Source: Sclerodactyla briareus (lineage: Eukaryota; Echinodermata; Holothuroidea; Dendrochirotida; Sclerodactylidae). From it: a stretch of DNA of 64,000 nucleotides. Made by a program: the position numbers and the translations under genes. Positions within the stretch are counted from its first letter, which is position 1, and every line of letters begins with the position of its first letter. Location of the stretch: contig JAODTK010001721.1 in the NCBI GenBank assembly GCA_026419785.1, forward strand, positions 62,001 to 126,000, in the 5' to 3' direction. Positions 47,900 through 60,014 of the stretch are shown here, piece after piece. Below the pieces are notes generated by a model. It saw only the letters and a list, made by a program, of their open reading frames with translations, was not told where the DNA came from and made no database searches.

Positions 47900-48475
47900 A
47901 TACGCCCGGTGTCAATGATCAATAAAAATGAATACCAATATTTACTCGAAACTTCAGAAACGTATCTAGAATTTCTAACACCGGCTGGGACCCTGTTCGG
48001 TTATTGCCACTGTTCTGTGTGAAGTCTCCAATTGTCGGGTTCCCCCTCCCCCTCAAAGAGGTAACCTCATCTTGATACCGCTGGCGAAGCGACTGCGGCG
48101 TTTGCGTGATGTCCCGACGAGATGGAAGTCTTCAGTGCGATTCGATAACGATTAGGTATATCGTATATTCTATACACGTATATCGTACTAAATATTTCGA
48201 TACAAGTATTTATTCGATATACGTGGCACGTTTTTTTTTTTTTTCCTGCGTGGAATCCCGTCAAATGGCATCGTCATTTATCGCCAGGTGTTGCACGACA
48301 ATATTGCTTCATTATAAGCACTTGAGTGTTTCAAAGAGATGGATCAAAGTGGTGTATGTGACACATATTCGCGTGCTCTATTTAAATACCTATTTTTTTT
48401 TTTTACCCTTTATAACTGCTGATAGAGGGGACAAGCGCCAGTGACGTCCACTGCACATAACGAGGTTATTAAATC
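47900..48475. other. No gene recognised
   Basis: It has AT-rich words resembling short palindromes ('cgtatattctatacacgtat', 48162-48183), poly-T runs at 48231 and 48393, and short ORFs only. Confidence 0.4.
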
Positions 48476-48479
48476 CGTG

Positions 48480-49095
48480 CTTTAAACACAGGCCAATAAT
48501 GGACTACTGATAGAATGTGTGTGACCATTGCAGTAGTTAAAGAGTTAATGATGACCAGTATAGATTATTAAAAAAATGTGTTATAACACAGGCCAGTAAA
48601 TCTGATTAGATAGACGGCCCGCCAGACCCGTGAGCAGTAGTTACGGTTGAACAGCAGGGATTAGAAGCTGTGTTATGACATGAGGCCAGTAATACTGATA
48701 GTAACTACTGAGGGCGTGGTCCAAAGACCATAGCAGTAATTACTGTTGAACTGTCTGGATTATCAAGCTGTGGTTATGACACAGGCCATACTACTGATAG
48801 TTCTACTGATAGACGTGCCACAAAGACTATGAGCAGTAAGTTACTGTTGAACTGTCTGCCTTTAAGCTGGTTATTACACAGACCAAAAACTACTGATAGG
48901 CGTGTCACAGACCATGGACAGTGGTTACTGATGAACAGTCGGGGCCATTAAACTTGTGTTATAACACAGGCCAGTAACTACTGATAGACGTGCATGCCGC
49001 AGACCGTGAGCAGTAGTCACTGATGAACAGTCGGGGGTATTAGACTGTGTTATAACACTGTTAACACAGATCAGTAGCTATGATGAAAGTTGCAA
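48480..49095. repeat. Minisatellite, ~95-bp period, about 6-7 degenerate copies
   Basis: The unit carries 'gtgttataacacaggccagt', 'actactgatagacgtgcc', 'agacc.tgagcagtagttac' and 'gatgaacagtcgggg'. Copies are clear at 48570, 48660, 48760, 48850, 48950 and 49035, with many indels. No coding frame is conserved. Confidence 0.9.
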
Positions 49096-49099
49096 ACCA

Positions 49100-50575
49100 T
49101 TAACTTGTAAGTTTTACTGGAGGTAAGGTTGGGTTCACAAACCTGTGCATTGTTAAAACACGGGACCGTCTTTTTTGGAGTGGTTAAAACTCACCCATAT
49201 GTCATGATGACCACACTCACACCTGTGCATGTGTTCCAACGTGTCAGAGTATATACTGGAGGGTATTCACATTCCACGTTATTGTAGGAACAACTGTCAT
49301 GTCTATCATTCAAGCAAAGCATGTAGTTGGTGAAGGTGTAGCGAACTATCACACGCTCACAAGGGCTTAGAACAACATCGGAAACATAGGATTAGATCGT
49401 GGGGGGGGGGGGGATACATCCACCCAATTTATTGTTGGAGGATGGCCTATGTGATCACCCCCCCTCCCCCCCCACCCCCCAATGATCCAGGCATGCATCT
49501 CCCAAAATAAATGAAATGAGTTTAGCAACGAAGATACGGCCATAACACAAAGACCTGACACATATTTCTAATAAGATGATTAAATAGATTGCCTAAATAT
49601 GTTGTTTCCGTAACAAATATGATACAGTGGCCAGTAGCCCCTGCACATTAACTTCCGTCAATTTTGGCACTATTTTTCTCCGATCTTGTCATCTAAAAGT
49701 ACGGTGAACATATGGATAGCAACAAGGATTTGGTTGGGACACGATTCACGTTTCCCCCCCCCCTCCCCCACGAACGCTGGAATCCAACTGGCATTTTCCT
49801 GCAGAAACACTGCACATAACCAATGATTAGGCTTAAGTGTATATAAATCCTTATTGTGTTTATAAAGCTGGACGTGCGGCCTCTTGATGAAAAGCTGATT
49901 ATCCAACGAAAAAAACAACAAAAAAACAACAGGGCAGGGGGTCGTTGCACATCAGTATGGAGGCTTACGTGATTTTGATTGAAGTTTGGCACTATTTATA
50001 GGCGTGGATCGAGGCTGGACAAAACAATTCTGGGACATTTGAATTTGAACAAAAAATTGAACGGAAACAAAAAATATCTGGAAAAGTGACCAAATTTCCA
50101 CTGACTGGCTCGAATTTTTCAATCAAAGGCTCGAAAAATGCGAACATTTTCCACGACAGTAAGTTCGAGCAAAGTTCCACGATGCGGGCACACCTCTTAC
50201 CTAATTGAAAAGGTATGTGGGCAGTGGAATACCTTTAAAAGTAGAGGTATAGTAGAAATAAAGACCACGACTAATAACCGTAAGGAATAAACAACGATCA
50301 GTTTTCGAGAACTTATTGTCAAGGTCAGTTATGTTGTTTCCATGCCATTAAGACTGGAAGTGGCGATTTCATCTGCAATTGGGGGGGGGGGGGCTTGTTG
50401 GAAAAGGGAAAATTTCATGAATGCTACGCGCCAACCGTTGGTGGCGGACGACTGAGATGTACTAATCACGTATGTCACTCTCCCAATCATTCAACACGAA
50501 TCGCCGCCCTAGATATTGACGACGATGATCTACGTTTTCAGGCAAATCAGTGCGGTGTACTATGATTTCAAAGTA
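49100..50575. other. No gene recognised; poly-G/poly-C patches
   Basis: G- and C-runs at about 49401-49413, 49457-49478, 49755-49768 and 50380-50392. Overlapping minus-strand ORFs at 49670-49992 use different frames of the same DNA, and no domain is recognised. Confidence 0.4.
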
Positions 50576-50579
50576 CGGA

Positions 50580-50770
50580 CAAGTTCGCGACATGTAGGCC
50601 GGGGAGGGGATGCAAAATGGCGGTTCCGGGAGATGGTTGGGATTGGTTACACCTCCGCCTCGATATCATATGATCACTAGTCAAGAAGATGGGGCGGGAG
50701 ATGACGAATATTGCCAATGCTTATGCAAGCTCAATACGGCCAGAGTTTCACGATGAAGCCGTACTTGCTC
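50580..50770. repeat. Dispersed repeat, copy B (partner at 32405-32600)
   Basis: It shares ordered words with 32405-32600, including a 'cctc.gcctcgatatcat' core and 'tcaagaagatgg'. Confidence 0.5.
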
Positions 50771-51340
50771 CTATCCTCGGAAATCAAATCAAATCGAGGC
50801 ATGAACCATTACCACCTTACAACCTTCTGCAAAGACATAGAGAGTCGTTTTTGTCCTTACACCAACCATTGGTCAATTCAGCAAATGAAAGATAGAATTT
50901 TCACTAAATGAGACAGCGCCTCTGTCGATTTGGACACCTCTTTTGTTCATCCCCCACTTTGCTTACATGAAAGTAACCAAGTTTACACAGGAACCTAATT
51001 TGTTCTCTTCTTTCGACGTTATAGGCACCTGTTGACCCAAACTGTTACTCATTATGCTTCCTTCCAGACCCACGTCAATAATCTGGCACAGAATAGAGTC
51101 ACTCATGGAATCATCGATTGTTACAAATCTGGCAAGGAATCACTACACTGTTGTGTTTCGTTCACTATAGATCTCGCTGATTAGAGGCATACCGTACAGG
51201 ATATGACACCACTTGGTAATGTCTACTCCAAGTATCATGAAGTTTGATATGGGCTGTCTCAATGGGAACAGGATAAGAGCGGATCTCTAAAAGTTCCCCC
51301 TTCCAGCACAGGGATGCCCGTCAAGGAAGTGAGCAAATAA

Positions 51341-51571
51341 ATCCTACGTGATCGCACCCTTACTATGAGTCCTCTGGAGATTGTCAGACCATTCGATCAC
51401 CCATCCGATGATCCGTATCCACTCCCTGGCACCAAACCGAGGAAGATTCCAAAGTTATCACCACAGCGCTGATGAGACTTCGAACAGCAATGACGCATTC
51501 AAGATACCCAACGGGCGCACTTATGCCGGCGGTGATAGCCAACACACTTGGGAGGAACCCTCTCTTTCACG
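51341..51571 (+). CDS. Candidate exon of a disordered, unidentified protein (one-base insertion)
   Basis: One frame is open from 51341 (SPLEIVRPFDHPSDDPYPLP, then GTKPRKIPKLSPQR) to a TGA at 51470-51472. Dropping the single T at 51470 lets the next frame continue DETSNSNDAFKIPNGRTYAG to SLSR and a GTATGT donor at 51572. The two halves have the same polar, Pro/Ser/Asp-rich character, so a sequencing or real one-base insertion in one exon is likely. No clear acceptor is seen upstream (a TAA lies at 51338). No domain is recognised; it is probably a disordered linker. Confidence 0.35.
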
Positions 51572-51579
51572 GTATGTGT

Positions 51580-53680
51580 GTGATAGGAAAAAAAATAATG
51601 TCCATCTCCATTCTGTCTTCCTTGTCGCGTTTACTCTTCATTAAATAACTGAGGTGCCGAGAGTTTAAACATGAGCATGGTCCGCCTAAGCGACAGGTTC
51701 GGATACCGCATTTTCATTCCATTCATTCGATTCCAATATAAATGTTTTATCCAACTACATTGATAAAAGACCTGCCATTTACTGTGAAATCGGGGGACAT
51801 GCTACTCTAGCATTTTTTTCCTGGTGAAACGATTCCAAACGTGAAAAATCTCCATACCTCTTTCCCAAATGCGCTCTCAGTTAACAGTTAGCTGTTGATG
51901 GCTCTTCCGATTGTTATGTTATACACTGTCATGGACGACACCCACGAATTTAGAGATGTATTCGAATTCTGAACTGTACTTATGGCGTTCACTACAACTC
52001 GGTTTTTTTTTTAATTGTAAATGAAATAGAATTTACGTTATGGCAAATCAGGTATAATAGCGACTGCCATCAGCGGTATCCTGGCGCATGAGCATTCAAG
52101 AGAGGCTACCTACTGCTTCTTTCTCTAGGCACTTTAGGGGAGAAATGTTTTTATAAGATTTTGTGTCATTTTAGCTCATCACTCGGTATTGGAATCTCCG
52201 TACGAGTACAGTTTTTGCGCCAGGTCGGTAGACAAGTTGCACTCCTCGAACAACTTCCACACAGCACATGTATTTCCAACTCCGCCCAACCGATGGTTTC
52301 CGCCAAGATAGAATCCCTTGCACACATGTTCTTTTTATTTTGCGTAGTACCACGCGCAAAACTCCCCAACATGGTTTATATGTATGCCGGAAATCATGTA
52401 AGCTAATGTCGTGAAGTGGCTCCATTGACGCTGCGCATCAAATGCGCAGTCACAGGGTGTAATGTGAAATATTTCTTGTCCGATATTTTTGGTATTGGTG
52501 ACACAAATGCAACTGAATCAGTTATTTATTTCTATATATTACCCTCGTTTTCAAAAATTGAAAACTATTTACTGTTAACATTAACCTCCAAATTCTAAAA
52601 ATTAACATATATTTAGAACACGTGGGTTTTCCATGTGGTTGCAGTTTTTCGCTATGTTAAACCGATCTTGAAACACGTATTGAACGATTGTTTCGATTCC
52701 TGCGAGACCATTGTGGGAACATTTAGTCATTTCATTCAAAATTTGTAATGTTTATTAATGGTTATTGTTATCACAACAATAACGTTGAAGTAGGGGAAAT
52801 CAGCAAATAAATATGCCGCAAGGCGAATAGCAAACCTACAATATCTCATCCGGCAATCGACCGATACGGAAACACGATACATGCATGCGAAGGTAGGCAA
52901 ATCATGTCGTTGTCTCGTACAACCGGCGCATATCAGCCAACCACGGCGCAATACCACGCACATGCAACACAAATAGACACACTTAGAATGGCATACTGAT
53001 AATAGGCCAAAATGTTTGAGATAATCAGAATGTCACCGATAGACAAGTCCATTTTTGGTATGTTATGTTCCCCACGGGAGATCACCTTGATTTCAGGGAA
53101 TCCACCTCCTCGCTGTCCCCGAAGAGGTTCTTGAGAAAAGGCGATTTGGGATAGAAGGTATTCTATGACTCTTTAAAAATCCCACATTTTCCATAAGTCT
53201 TTTTCGTTATGTGGTCCGGCGTTAATGTCTCTTCTGACATTTGTTCCATCAGTGTTTGTCGCCATATTCTGGTAAAGTAGAATTTGCCTTACTTCTAATT
53301 CCTCTGCTCTTCTTGCCCGAAATCCCTCTCGGAATTCCCCTCAAGTGTCTACTACCTTTTACAAAATCGCACATGGTTTGTCAATATTGAACTTTTCTTT
53401 GTGTCAGATTGTAAACTTATAAGATCTTGGCGGTATGACGAGTTCCATTTCAAATCATTACTCCTATGATTTAATCCCTCTTCATAGATTGATCCCTCAT
53501 TCCTGGTCTTAATTTTTGGTCATTCTACGTTGAATACCACTTTTTCAAAGTTAGTGAGTTCCGTTTAATAATACCCACCAATTTCTTGTCTTAATAATAC
53601 CAACCACTTTCTTGGTCCTTTCTTCTTCTTCGTTGCTTCGCATATTGTCTGTTAAATTTTATCGAACCATCCACATACAC
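51580..53680. other. No gene recognised
   Basis: At 52160-52425 three overlapping frames are open on both strands (81, 68 and 84 codons), none with a domain. The remainder is AT-rich. Confidence 0.4.
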
Positions 53681-53689
53681 TCTTAGATC

Positions 53690-55130
53690 TTTTCCCTCCT
53701 CCGTTTATTCAATTCTTCTTTCCCTTCCATAATGTAGCTGTAAATTTGGTATCCAAAATAGCCAAAATGCCTGACTGACATTTTTCTGCATTTGACTTCA
53801 TTTTGCCATTTTTTCTTCTGACCACGCTATCACTCTGTCCAGTCGTGCTGTAGTCTGCTGTTAATCCTTGCTCATTCTGTACGTTCCTCATTTCGTTTCG
53901 TGTCGTCTGCAAGTTTGCTGATTTCAGAGCGCACCCCAAGGTCTATATCGTTCATATACATGGTGTAGCACACATGTCTAGTAACTGAACATTGTACTAA
54001 CTTGAGCTTTGTAACTTTGTCCACTTGACATCCGTCCCGTTTTAAACTCACGCTGCTCTCGATTTTCCAGCCACTCCATCATCATTCCGGTACTAGCCAA
54101 CAATTCCATGTGCCTTTGACTTTGGTACTCAATCTCTCGTGCGTTACAGTAACAAAAGCCTTCTGTAGATCCCAATGATGACATTAACGTGAATTCTTCT
54201 GTCTGTATAATGTGTTAATCTGTCCCATTATGTACATGTTTATAACACATGATCTTCCTTCCTAAAGCCATGCTGGGTATCCAGTAACAAGTTATTCCCC
54301 CCTCATTTATTCACGACTGCATCTCTCATAACTGTCCATATGCTTCCCATAAGTGAAGTAATGTTTTACTGATTCTGTAAATTGGAATACATCGGTGGCG
54401 ATCTCACCCTTTCTTATACACTGGCGTAGTGTTTGATCTTTTCAATCTTCCGACGTCTCCATGCAGTGACCTCTGAAAAACTAAATGTTACGCTTTCGCC
54501 ATTTTTGGCTATTCGTCTAGGTGTCTGGAATTTGATATGCTGGTCCTACAGCTTCCCTCTTCTCATTTCATCGCAATTGCTCCAGAATCCATCTCCTTTG
54601 TTATTATCACATTCAGTAACTTGTCATCTTCCTCAAAAACTATATCGCATTCTGTGCATGAATCACTGGTGATAACTTAGTAAAAGAAATGATGAGAGCA
54701 CTACTGTCTCCTCCTCTCTAGATAACCATCTCTCCTCTATCGTCTATCGAAACCTTTTCACTCACTTTCTGTTTCGATCTCACATACGATAAAATTACTT
54801 TGGATTCTCTCTTCAATCTTTTGTTTCAAGACGCAGACATCAAGAATTCACATTTAGGCATCTCTTCTTTGACTTTCACTTGTGTTTGGAGGCGACTTTG
54901 TGCAACTTCAGCATCTGACAACTGTTTTCCATATTTTGAATCTTGCATGCTTTCCGCTCTTTCTAATGAGTTTTCCCCATTCTTTGGCTTATCCATATCG
55001 GTCTTTGGTGCATTCCTCTCTGTTTGTGGACAATACTTCTCCCCTTGATTTGCATAGATCTTGTGAAAAAGGTTCCACATACATGGTAAACTCTTTGCCA
55101 TCAAGCATTTCCTCCAAGTCATCTCTGTGA
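53690..55130 (-). mobile_element. CR1-like LINE reverse transcriptase remnant, heavily decayed
   Basis: On the minus strand, from high to low coordinates, blocks appear in canonical order with repeated frame changes: FYRM/VKRFR linker (about 54790-54840), TTPVYKKG (about 54403-54426), DTQHGFRKEDHV (about 54255-54290), LQKAFVTVTHERL (about 54130-54170), EWLENREQREFKTG (about 54030-54075), MYMNDI (about 53950-53965), LADDTK (about 53897-53914, the catalytic DD) and KMKSNAEKCQ (about 53780-53810). This is the reverse-transcriptase succession of CR1/L2-class elements. Multiple frameshifts and stops show it is inactive. The 98-codon frame at 54826-55122 probably belongs to the endonuclease-RT linker. 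Confidence 0.85.
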
Positions 55131-55569
55131 TTTCTTCCTATGTCTTCCAGCTCAGTCTTTTCCAATCTTCATGCTTGTGGGGTTTATCATCGATGCCTCT
55201 TATAATTAATTGTTTCCGAGATCATTGGCCACTATTTTTCGAAGTTTCTGCAACTTCGACCTTCCAGAAAAAAAACCGTAATCGATGTGCAGATATAGAT
55301 AAAAGATTAAGGATAAGATAGATTCGGGTAAAGTCTTGTATCAAGGCAGCGCCTCGTCACACATCAAGCGACGCGTAATCCCGGTCATTGGTAAACTGAG
55401 AAGAACCTTTGCCGACACCAACAGGGGTGCACGTGTTCGCTCACGACCCCTAGTACACCCCTGACGGCCAACGCAGCGGCGCCTACTTCCTACCTCGCAG
55501 TTACCCACTGTTTACACGGGGGTTAGCGTGTGAATTCGAGGAGACATGCCTGTTGTAATAGCACTGCGG

Positions 55570-55665
55570 GAAAGCACTCGATCTCCACGGGGATTCGAAC
55601 TCGTAATTTGATTTTTTTTTTAATTTGATTGCTACGGGTTCAGGAAGCCAATTTGACACATCGTG
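55570..55665 (-). mobile_element. Possible tRNA-derived SINE fragment (B-box)
   Basis: The reverse complement holds GAGTTCGAATCCCCGTGG at 55588-55605, close to the Pol III B-box consensus GGTTCGANNCC, preceded by a poly-T/A tract and 'tggcttcctgaacccg', a poor A-box. It may be the head of a second SINE or part of the same element as 56012-56140. Confidence 0.35.
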
Positions 55666-56011
55666 GAACCCTAACCGGAATTTTTGATCGGGGATGAGCA
55701 CGGCGACAACTCGCCTTTCTTCGACTAGTGCTCAGATGATAACGAGGCAGGAGTAGTGACACCAATCCCTGCCTCCCGGGACCGCCAAGTTTACGTCCCA
55801 ATCACGACGGACGATCAGGGGACACTCCAGGACCTGACCAATTTCTACAGAAAACCTGGAGGAGCGGGAAGAGTTCGACGCGAGACTGCTCACAGCGAAG
55901 ACGCGACCTATTGCAAGTGCCCCGAAATTACCCGAGCCCACTGCTCAGCAGGACCAGGAACACGCCAGGCGAACTGCAAGTACAGCCAATTATGGAAAAA
56001 ACGCCCGGTGC

Positions 56012-56140
56012 TGATCGGCTGGTTCAACCCCGGACCTTGTGCAGCAAAGCGGACACTGATAACGCTTTACTATTCTCCCGCCCCTAATCTACTGATCTTA
56101 AGTCCGGAGCTCTTACCGACTGAGCTTATTCCGCTCCTAA
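56012..56140 (-). mobile_element. tRNA-derived SINE head
   Basis: The reverse complement begins ggagcggaataagctcagtc, then ggtaagagctccgg: a D-arm and A-box (TRGCNNAGYNGG-like) as in a tRNA. Around 90 bp later 'ggggttgaacc' (56021-56032) gives a B-box. The A-to-B spacing is longer than in a functional tRNA and the acceptor stem is not closed, so this is a SINE head or tRNA pseudogene rather than a tRNA gene. The minus strand is the transcribed sense. Confidence 0.6.
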
Positions 56141-56439
56141 CCTAGATATGGGATCCCATATAGACAGAAATCCATCGGGAAGATAATTAGAAAACCAACA
56201 GGGAATAAACAAAATAGCCACACGTAAGAATTAAGGCCGCATCATCGCAAAGGGAATCCACCGGAATTACATATACACGAGTCTGCTCGAATAAAGTTTC
56301 TCACGTATAACTGCATCCCGCTCCTAATATATACCATATATGCGAAACCGGTGTGCGGTATATAGGAGATGCAAATCGTATTAGTTTTGCGCGAACGATG
56401 ATTGTTTTTGATTAACTTGCCGAAGGCAAAAGGAAATAT

Positions 56440-57300
56440 ATGCAGTCAGCACCGTGCCGTATGTGGTGTGTGTGCGTTGTGTGTGTTTGTGACACCCCCT
56501 GTCAGCACGATTATCTGACAGAAGGCAAGCATGTATGAAGTTAAAATTAGGGTATGTGGTGGACATATAGAGAGGATGACCAGCTATTGGTTTGGTGCCA
56601 GTTCAAGGTCATTTCAGGGTCACGATAGGGCAAATGTTTGACCAAAGTTTGTCAGGGCACGTATCCAACGAACGCAAACTGGTAGCAAGTTTCAAATTTG
56701 GTGTTGTCAGGTCAAGGGTTTCATCAAAGGTCACCATAGGACAATCGTATAAAATATTTGGCAACGAAACATTTTTAGAGGGATTTCAGTTAATGGAAAG
56801 TTTTGTTTATATGGGCGCGCGAGTAATCTGGTGACCCTTACTGTGACTCAGTTGACCTTTTTGGACCCTCGTTTGACTTGTGGACCGGTGACATTGAGTG
56901 CTATTTGTTTGGTAATGACTAATTCGTCTTGTGGACAACCCTAATGTGACTTAGAACTAATGTTCTACAACACTCCTATCACGAGCTATCGCAAGGAATG
57001 CACATGTGGGAAAGTCAAGACAGCCCAAACACTTGAATGTTGTTACACTTGACGTTTGCGTTGACATCTTAGCACAACAATATTTTTAGAGGTATTTTTC
57101 ATGGAAAGATTTTCTTTCGTCTAGGCGAACTGCATGTAGTTTCGTATGCATGGGAGCCTATATGTGCGTTTTGAACTTAAAGACTTTTGGGTGGCCATCT
57201 GCACTCAGCAATTTGAGATGCTTGTTGTCAGGATGAAAAATATTCGACATAATAATTGTGCCCAGTGCCTCGAGATATTATCCCTCAGGCAGGGGTTGTG
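56440..57300. repeat. (GT)-rich tract and degenerate AGGTCA-containing repeats
   Basis: GT-rich words at 56462-56493, then 'gtgccagttcaaggtcattt', 'gtcaagggtttcatcaaagg' and 'tcaccataggacaa' units about 100 bp apart. They resemble the 39.8-40.7 kb repeat. Confidence 0.4.
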
Positions 57301-58940
57301 ATACCACAGAAGGGGCAGAGCATAAGGGAATGAAAATCTTTGAGATTCCATTGGGGCAACTTTATAGAAAGGAATTTGAGTATTAAAACCACCAATTTCT
57401 AATAGGGTTTTCTTCTAGTTTGGCCTTAAAAACCACTAGCCCTTTCAGCTATGGCAAGGAATCGCGATCCAGTTTTTGTGTCTTGTTTAATGAATTGGCT
57501 GATTGATAGGTTAGAGGTCATAAATATATATTCGCGAACCATGACTAATGACGTAAATTGCTCTATATGAAAATATTATTATATGGACTCAATTTGCCGT
57601 GATGCGGCGTATAATGCCGCATCTGTACGCATTGTAAGTTTGCATACTCCGTTCGCGTTCCTTTTTTGTATGCTTTTTCGCCGAGTATGGGACATGCCTC
57701 ATATCTCTTGCAAAGAATTAAAGTCTTCTTAGACGAATATAGAAGATTCATAATACCTTTATTGGTTTCCTGGGGGGGCAAAAATCTGATGTGGACAAGA
57801 GTTGAATCGAGACTCAGTAACGATTGGAATCGAGGTTAGGGTGCGTTGCATATTCTTTGTCTGAGGGAGATTTATGTCATCTGGAATCTGATTGTTAGCT
57901 GGTGTGCAGCCAATAGTAACTGTACCTTACATGCTACAAGCCTGCACACAAGTAACTTGAACAAATATCAACCTTTGTTTTGGGTTGCTATGTACTACAT
58001 TGTGAGTCCCTCACAGCAACATTCCATGGTACATTCATAACAGTCTACAGTACATAGCCGGCAGCGAAGTCTGACACTGTACTGAAGTGATAAACAAGCT
58101 ACTATCAAACACAAATGTTGTACAGAGCACCGCGTCCGTGACATGCTCGAAATTGTACACACCACAAACATTCAGTAACACCGCTAAATTACTGCAGCCT
58201 TGTCATGGCTCACCAAATACAGGCTAGGCACGCCTCATATTGTTCAAATATTAGGGTCCAACGGCGAACACCACGCAGCTAACCTAGTGCAATGTTTGAA
58301 ATTATTATTCTGGATAATCGAACAATGGGTCGTGGCTTGCAAATATCTCCTACTGTATCAAGAAGCCTTCGAAAACCGGGTAATGCCGGGTCCCGTCTCG
58401 CGTAGCGGCGTAGGGGATGCAGTGGCTCTTACGTTTACAAAACGTTTAGGCTACAGTTCGCTTACCACAGCTTGTCGGTTTCGAAAGCTACCTGAAATTG
58501 ATTGAATAAATACATTTACTTCCAACCAGCATAAATTACCTGTTATGTCTGGTTATCTGAAACTAGAGGTTGTCTATCTGCGAGCTGCGAATCGATAGTG
58601 ATAGGTGTTTTTCTAGATTGCAATCTTGCCGCATGTCGGGTTCAAATTTCTCGATGGAGTCGAGTACAAAGTTCAGCGCAGCTTTAGCTCTTCAATAAAT
58701 AAAAAACAGTCAGAAACTGCATACAGTCGGTTACGCTGTATGGATGTGTAAACAATGCACAGTAGAAACCCCAGCCTTCGATTCGAACCATATCGTTTTC
58801 GTTGATCTGACAGGTAGTATCGGAGGATTCGCCATATGATGTCCCACTGAACGATTTGGAGAATTTTATTGAACAAATAAAAATCGACCGTCAAAACGGC
58901 CTTTTACCGAGTTCTTTTTATACTTTCGAGTTGTAGTATG
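57300..58940. other. No gene recognised
   Basis: ORFs at 57563-57781 (-), 57846-58040 (+), 58200-58505 (+) and 58673-58894 (-) are 64-101 codons long and carry no motif. A minus-strand 'ggttcgaatc' at about 58781 resembles a B-box but has no A-box. Confidence 0.4.
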
Positions 58941-58943
58941 AAG

Positions 58944-59114
58944 CGATAACAAAACGAGGGTGCTTACGGTCGTTTGTGCATTGAAGACCTCTGAAGACGT
59001 CATCGTGGAGGCAGAACCCCTCGCCTTCGGCTCGGGGGTTCTAAGCCCCACGATGACGTCATCATCTTGGTCTTAAATGCAACAAACGACATCGGCACCC
59101 TCGATTTATCCCCT
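58944..59114. mobile_element. Fold-back element (MITE-like hairpin)
   Basis: Two arms of about 75 bp are near-perfect reverse complements. The left runs from 'cgagggtgcttacggtcg' through 'gcattgaagacc' and 'gacgtcatcgtgg'; the right, read in reverse complement, gives CGAGGGTGC, GTCGTTTG, GCATTTAAGACC and GACGTCATCGTGG. A small loop (tcgccttcggctcg) separates them. The symmetry extends a few bases further out (gataa...ttatc). No coding capacity. This is typical of a non-autonomous DNA transposon or fold-back element. Both arms contain TGACGTCA or GACGTCA words. Confidence 0.82.
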
Positions 59115-59126
59115 AAATATAACACG

Positions 59127-59990
59127 CTAGCGTGCGCACCTATTTTAGACGCGCATGATCGCATGGAGGCCTAAGCTATGTACAAATGGCATTGCGCCTT
59201 ACCGGTCCGGGGCAAAATGAACCCATTTGCCGGACGTGGTTGCGTTCTGCCCCGGTGAGAACGCGTTGTTTAAAGCGCTATATCATTACACAATCCCATG
59301 CTTGGGGCCCCGACGCAGACCACTACTTTCTAGGACGCGCATGCAACAACTCCCCAGTAAAATAACATCGTCGTGACATAACGATAGGAGACGCGCGTCT
59401 TCTTACTACAGAAGCGCGCGTTCGAAGATGCCCGGAGCGAGCTATTGCGCGTGTTCCTGAATTGAGAGGAATTCTATGTACAAAAACCAAAGCAATTGAT
59501 TGATGGTTTTATATGCGCCCCCGCGTTATGCTGCAGAGCAGTTAACTACGAAGTTGTAATCATAGAGTATAATATAACTGCTAGAGTGAGCACTTATTTT
59601 AGACGCGAATGATCGCATGGAGGCCTAAGTATGTCCAAATTTGCATTGCCGCCATTACCGGTCCGGGCCAACTTGACATTGCCAGGAAGTGGTCTGCGTT
59701 CTGCGTGAGGAAAGCGTTGTTTAACGCGATATATCATGTACAAAAAATCCATTATGCTCGGCACGAGCAGAACACAGCACACTACTTTTGGACGCGCACG
59801 CACCAATCTCCCCATGAAATCACAATTTCCGTAGCCTAACGATAGGATACGCGCGTTTTTACTAACAGAAACGCGTTAAAAGATTGCTCGGAGCGCGATA
59901 TTTGCGCGTGTGCCTGATGATGCGGAATTCCGTACGAAAAACACGGCGCAATTGATTGATGGTTTTATACGCGCGCGTATGCGGAGCCAG
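59127..59990. repeat. CpG-rich tandem duplication, period about 455 bp
   Basis: Copy 1 (about 59127-59535) and copy 2 (about 59585-59990) share 'cttattttagacgcg.atga', 'tcgcatggaggcctaag', 'ttaccggtccggg', 'cataacgataggagacgcgc' / 'ctaacgataggatacgcgc' and 'caattgattgatggttttat'. Both are dense in ACGCGC/GCGCG words, unlike the flanks. Confidence 0.9.
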
Positions 59991-60014
59991 TTTAGTACGG
60001 AGAGTAGTGATATG

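Noticed and set aside
58770..58800. B-box-like 'ggttcgaatc' on the minus strand as a tRNA gene
   Set aside because: No A-box at the required distance and no closing acceptor stem.
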